NCBI GenBank assembly: GCA_016903675.1
Contig: JADQBA010000017.1
Span: forward strand, 38,467-102,466
Reading direction: 5' to 3'
Origin: Stigonema ocellatum SAG 48.90 = DSM 106950
Lineage (GTDB): Bacteria; Cyanobacteriota; Cyanobacteriia; Cyanobacteriales; Nostocaceae
Length of the DNA stretch: 64,000 nt
Both the position numbers and the translations under genes were made by a program. A model generated the notes under the pieces. The model was given only the letters and a program-made list of their open reading frames with translations, searched no databases and was not told the DNA's origin. This document shows, one piece after another, positions 62,713-64,000 of the stretch (the first letter of the stretch is position 1; every line of letters begins with the position of its first letter).

Positions 62713-63724
62713 GTAGACTACAAAATTTAGTAAACTAGAGGAGCCGTATAAACATTCATGCAAATGCCTGCCCCTTACTCAAGTGATCTACGTCAACGTG
62801 TGATTGATGCTTATAAAGGCAAAGAAGGGTCGTTTCGACAACTTGCCGACCGTTTTAAGGTAAGCTTATCGTTCGTTCAACGGTTAATAAATCGCTATCA
62901 AAACACAGGACTTGTAGCTCCAAAGCCTCATGGAGGTGGAGCGGCAGCGAAATTAACAGTTGAGGATTTACCAATCGTGCAGCAGTTAGTGAATGAACAA
63001 CCAGATGCCTTACTGTCCGAATTATGCGATCGCTTGCTGGAACGAAGTGCATTAAGAATCAGCGTTCCGACGATGCACCGTGCGGTTCATCGCTTAGGGT
63101 TAACCACTAAAAAAAACGCTATATGCCAGTGAGCAAGAAAGTTCACGGATTTTCGAGATGCGTTTTGAGTATCGGGATTGGGTGTTGGGCATTGACCCTC
63201 ACAATTTGGTGTTTGTGGATGAGTCCGGCTTGAAATTGGGAATGACCCGTCTGTATGGACGCGCTTCAAGTGGCGAAAGGTTGTATGACTCAGCACAACG
63301 GAATCAAGGAAAAAATATATCGTTGATCGGGGCGTTAAGTTTGGACGGACTGATTGCCACTATGAGTATCCCTGGCAGTGTTAACACTGATGTCTTTGCA
63401 ACTTATATCAGGGAGGTTTTAGCGCCGCAGTTGTGGGTGGGAGCAATAGTGGTAATGGATAATTTATCACTACATCATGCTCAAGTGGTTCGAGATCTGA
63501 TTGAGGCGGTCGGCGCTAAAGTGGTCTTTTTGCCACCTTATTCCCCAGACCTATCTCCAATTGAATTGTGTTGGTCAAAATTAAAACAGTGCCTGCGTGC
63601 TGCCAAAGCCCAAACAACCGAGACACTTAACCAAGTTTTAACACAAATTGTGACTGAGCGGATATCGTCTGACGATGCTTGGGGATGGTTCGCTCACTGT
63701 GGTCTATCCATATGAAAACCGCTG
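62696..63724 (+). mobile_element. IS630-family insertion sequence, 1029 bp
   Basis: Ends CAGCGGTTTTCA (62696-62707) and TGAAAACCGCTG (63713-63724), perfect 12-bp inverted repeats, with weaker similarity over about 28 bp; flanked by TA at 62694-62695 and 63725-63726. Contains one transposase in two frames. Looks intact and recent. Confidence 0.93.
62758..63715 (+). CDS. IS630-family transposase, two frames joined by frameshift at A8
   Basis: First frame 62758-63132 (HTH part: SSDLRQRVIDAYKGKEGSFRQLADRFKVSLSFVQRLI); second frame 63158-63715 (DDE part: IDPHNLVFVDESG, VVMDNLSLHHA, FLPPYSPDLSPIELCWSKLK) in the +1 register. They overlap at an A8 run (63108-63115 region, ACTAAAAAAAACGC) where slippage joins THRLGLTTKK to KTLYASEQESS. 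Frameshift at an A-run is a common device of IS630. Fused length about 315 aa. Confidence 0.88.
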
Positions 63725-64000
63725 TAATGTTTTTGGAGGATTACCTGGGATTCAAATCCAAACAGACAATAAATGTTACACAATCAGTTCTGGCTTACGT
63801 ACAAGCCAATCCGGGAACAATGATTGCGGCGTTGCTCCGAGAGTTGGAAGATGTCTGTACCAATGATATATATATGATGATTGCATCCGAACAACTCTAC
63901 GTAGACTTGGATGCTGTCCCCTTAGTTGAACATTACAGGACACGACTATGGGTAGACCAACAAACTCATGATGCTTATACCCACGCATCTGATGTATCTC
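63712..64000 (+). pseudogene. C-terminal part of a TnsA-like endonuclease (runs off the window)
   Basis: The frame (ATG at 63712 inside the IS end or 63727 just outside) reads FLEDYLGFKSKQTINVTQSV, LAYVQANPGTMIAALLREL, then DIYMMIASEQLYVDLDAVPLVE, which matches the C-terminal region of TnsA-type transposon endonucleases of cyanobacteria. The N-terminal catalytic part is missing, apparently removed at the IS junction. It points to a Tn7-like element beyond 64000. Confidence 0.65.

Overview
The window reads as part of a large plasmid of a filamentous, heterocyst-forming-type cyanobacterium (Nostocales). Reasons: HIP1 octamers (GCGATCGC, e.g. near 22264, 25391, 26581), cyanobacterial tandem heptad and purine-rich repeats (23339-23520, 50722-50760), a CyRepA1-type plasmid replication protein with iteron-like repeats, a ParAB cassette, a type IV coupling protein, and many hypothetical proteins of cyanobacterial plasmid type. 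There is no rRNA, no tRNA and no obvious core metabolism. I assigned all functions by eye from the sequence; no database search was run.

Layout. 1-8820: replication/maintenance block on the minus strand (55-bp tandem repeats, a 1239-aa CyRepA1-like primase/helicase, four 21-bp iterons, two plasmid DNA-binding-type proteins). 9248-13851: small XRE regulators, a GC-rich truncated AraC gene, an AT-rich coiled-coil plus RelE-like pair, and hypothetical genes. 14035-20793: a replisome operon on the plus strand: RecD-like helicase, DNA polymerase III beta clamp, gamma/tau (dnaX, interrupted by an intein) and delta. 20877-23328: HNH nuclease, ParB, ParA and a 32-bp perfect palindrome. 23535-28103: a frameshifted AAA ATPase with a TOPRIM-like partner, and an MrfA/YprA-type helicase. 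29700-36200: membrane protein, double-HTH protein, PD-(D/E)XK nuclease, TerB-like membrane protein and a graveyard of MITEs and gene fragments. 36203-46000: frameshifted dpdA (7-deazaguanine DNA modification), VirD4/TraD coupling protein, a possible ssDNA-binding protein, and a secreted/cell-wall group (lipoprotein, exported protein, lytic transglycosylase plus LytM-like protein) that probably belongs to conjugation. 46069-50364: hypothetical genes and a DNA polymerase I lacking the 5' nuclease. 51018-64000: accessory/defence-like region with an EAD1-NACHT protein, a complete 3.5-kb Tn3-family transposon, two nuclease-like hypotheticals, an IS630-derived mini-element, a truncated GAF protein, an intact IS630 copy and the C-terminal end of a TnsA-like endonuclease.

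How it fits together: the plasmid seems to carry its own initiation protein, clamp, clamp-loader subunits, repair-type polymerase, helicases and possibly its own SSB, i.e. an unusually self-sufficient replication set, with partition genes and at least part of a conjugation apparatus.

The most striking item is the dnaX intein: a 347-aa LAGLIDADG homing endonuclease gene is nested inside it in a DIFFERENT reading frame, while the dnaX/intein frame stays open through about 1 kb of the overlap. Other notable items are the dpdA gene broken by one base in a poly-A run, the Tn3 element inserted with a clear CAGTC target duplication at the last codons of a NACHT gene, the LytM domain with two zinc ligands replaced, and identical palindromes upstream of the coupling-protein and cell-wall-hydrolase genes.
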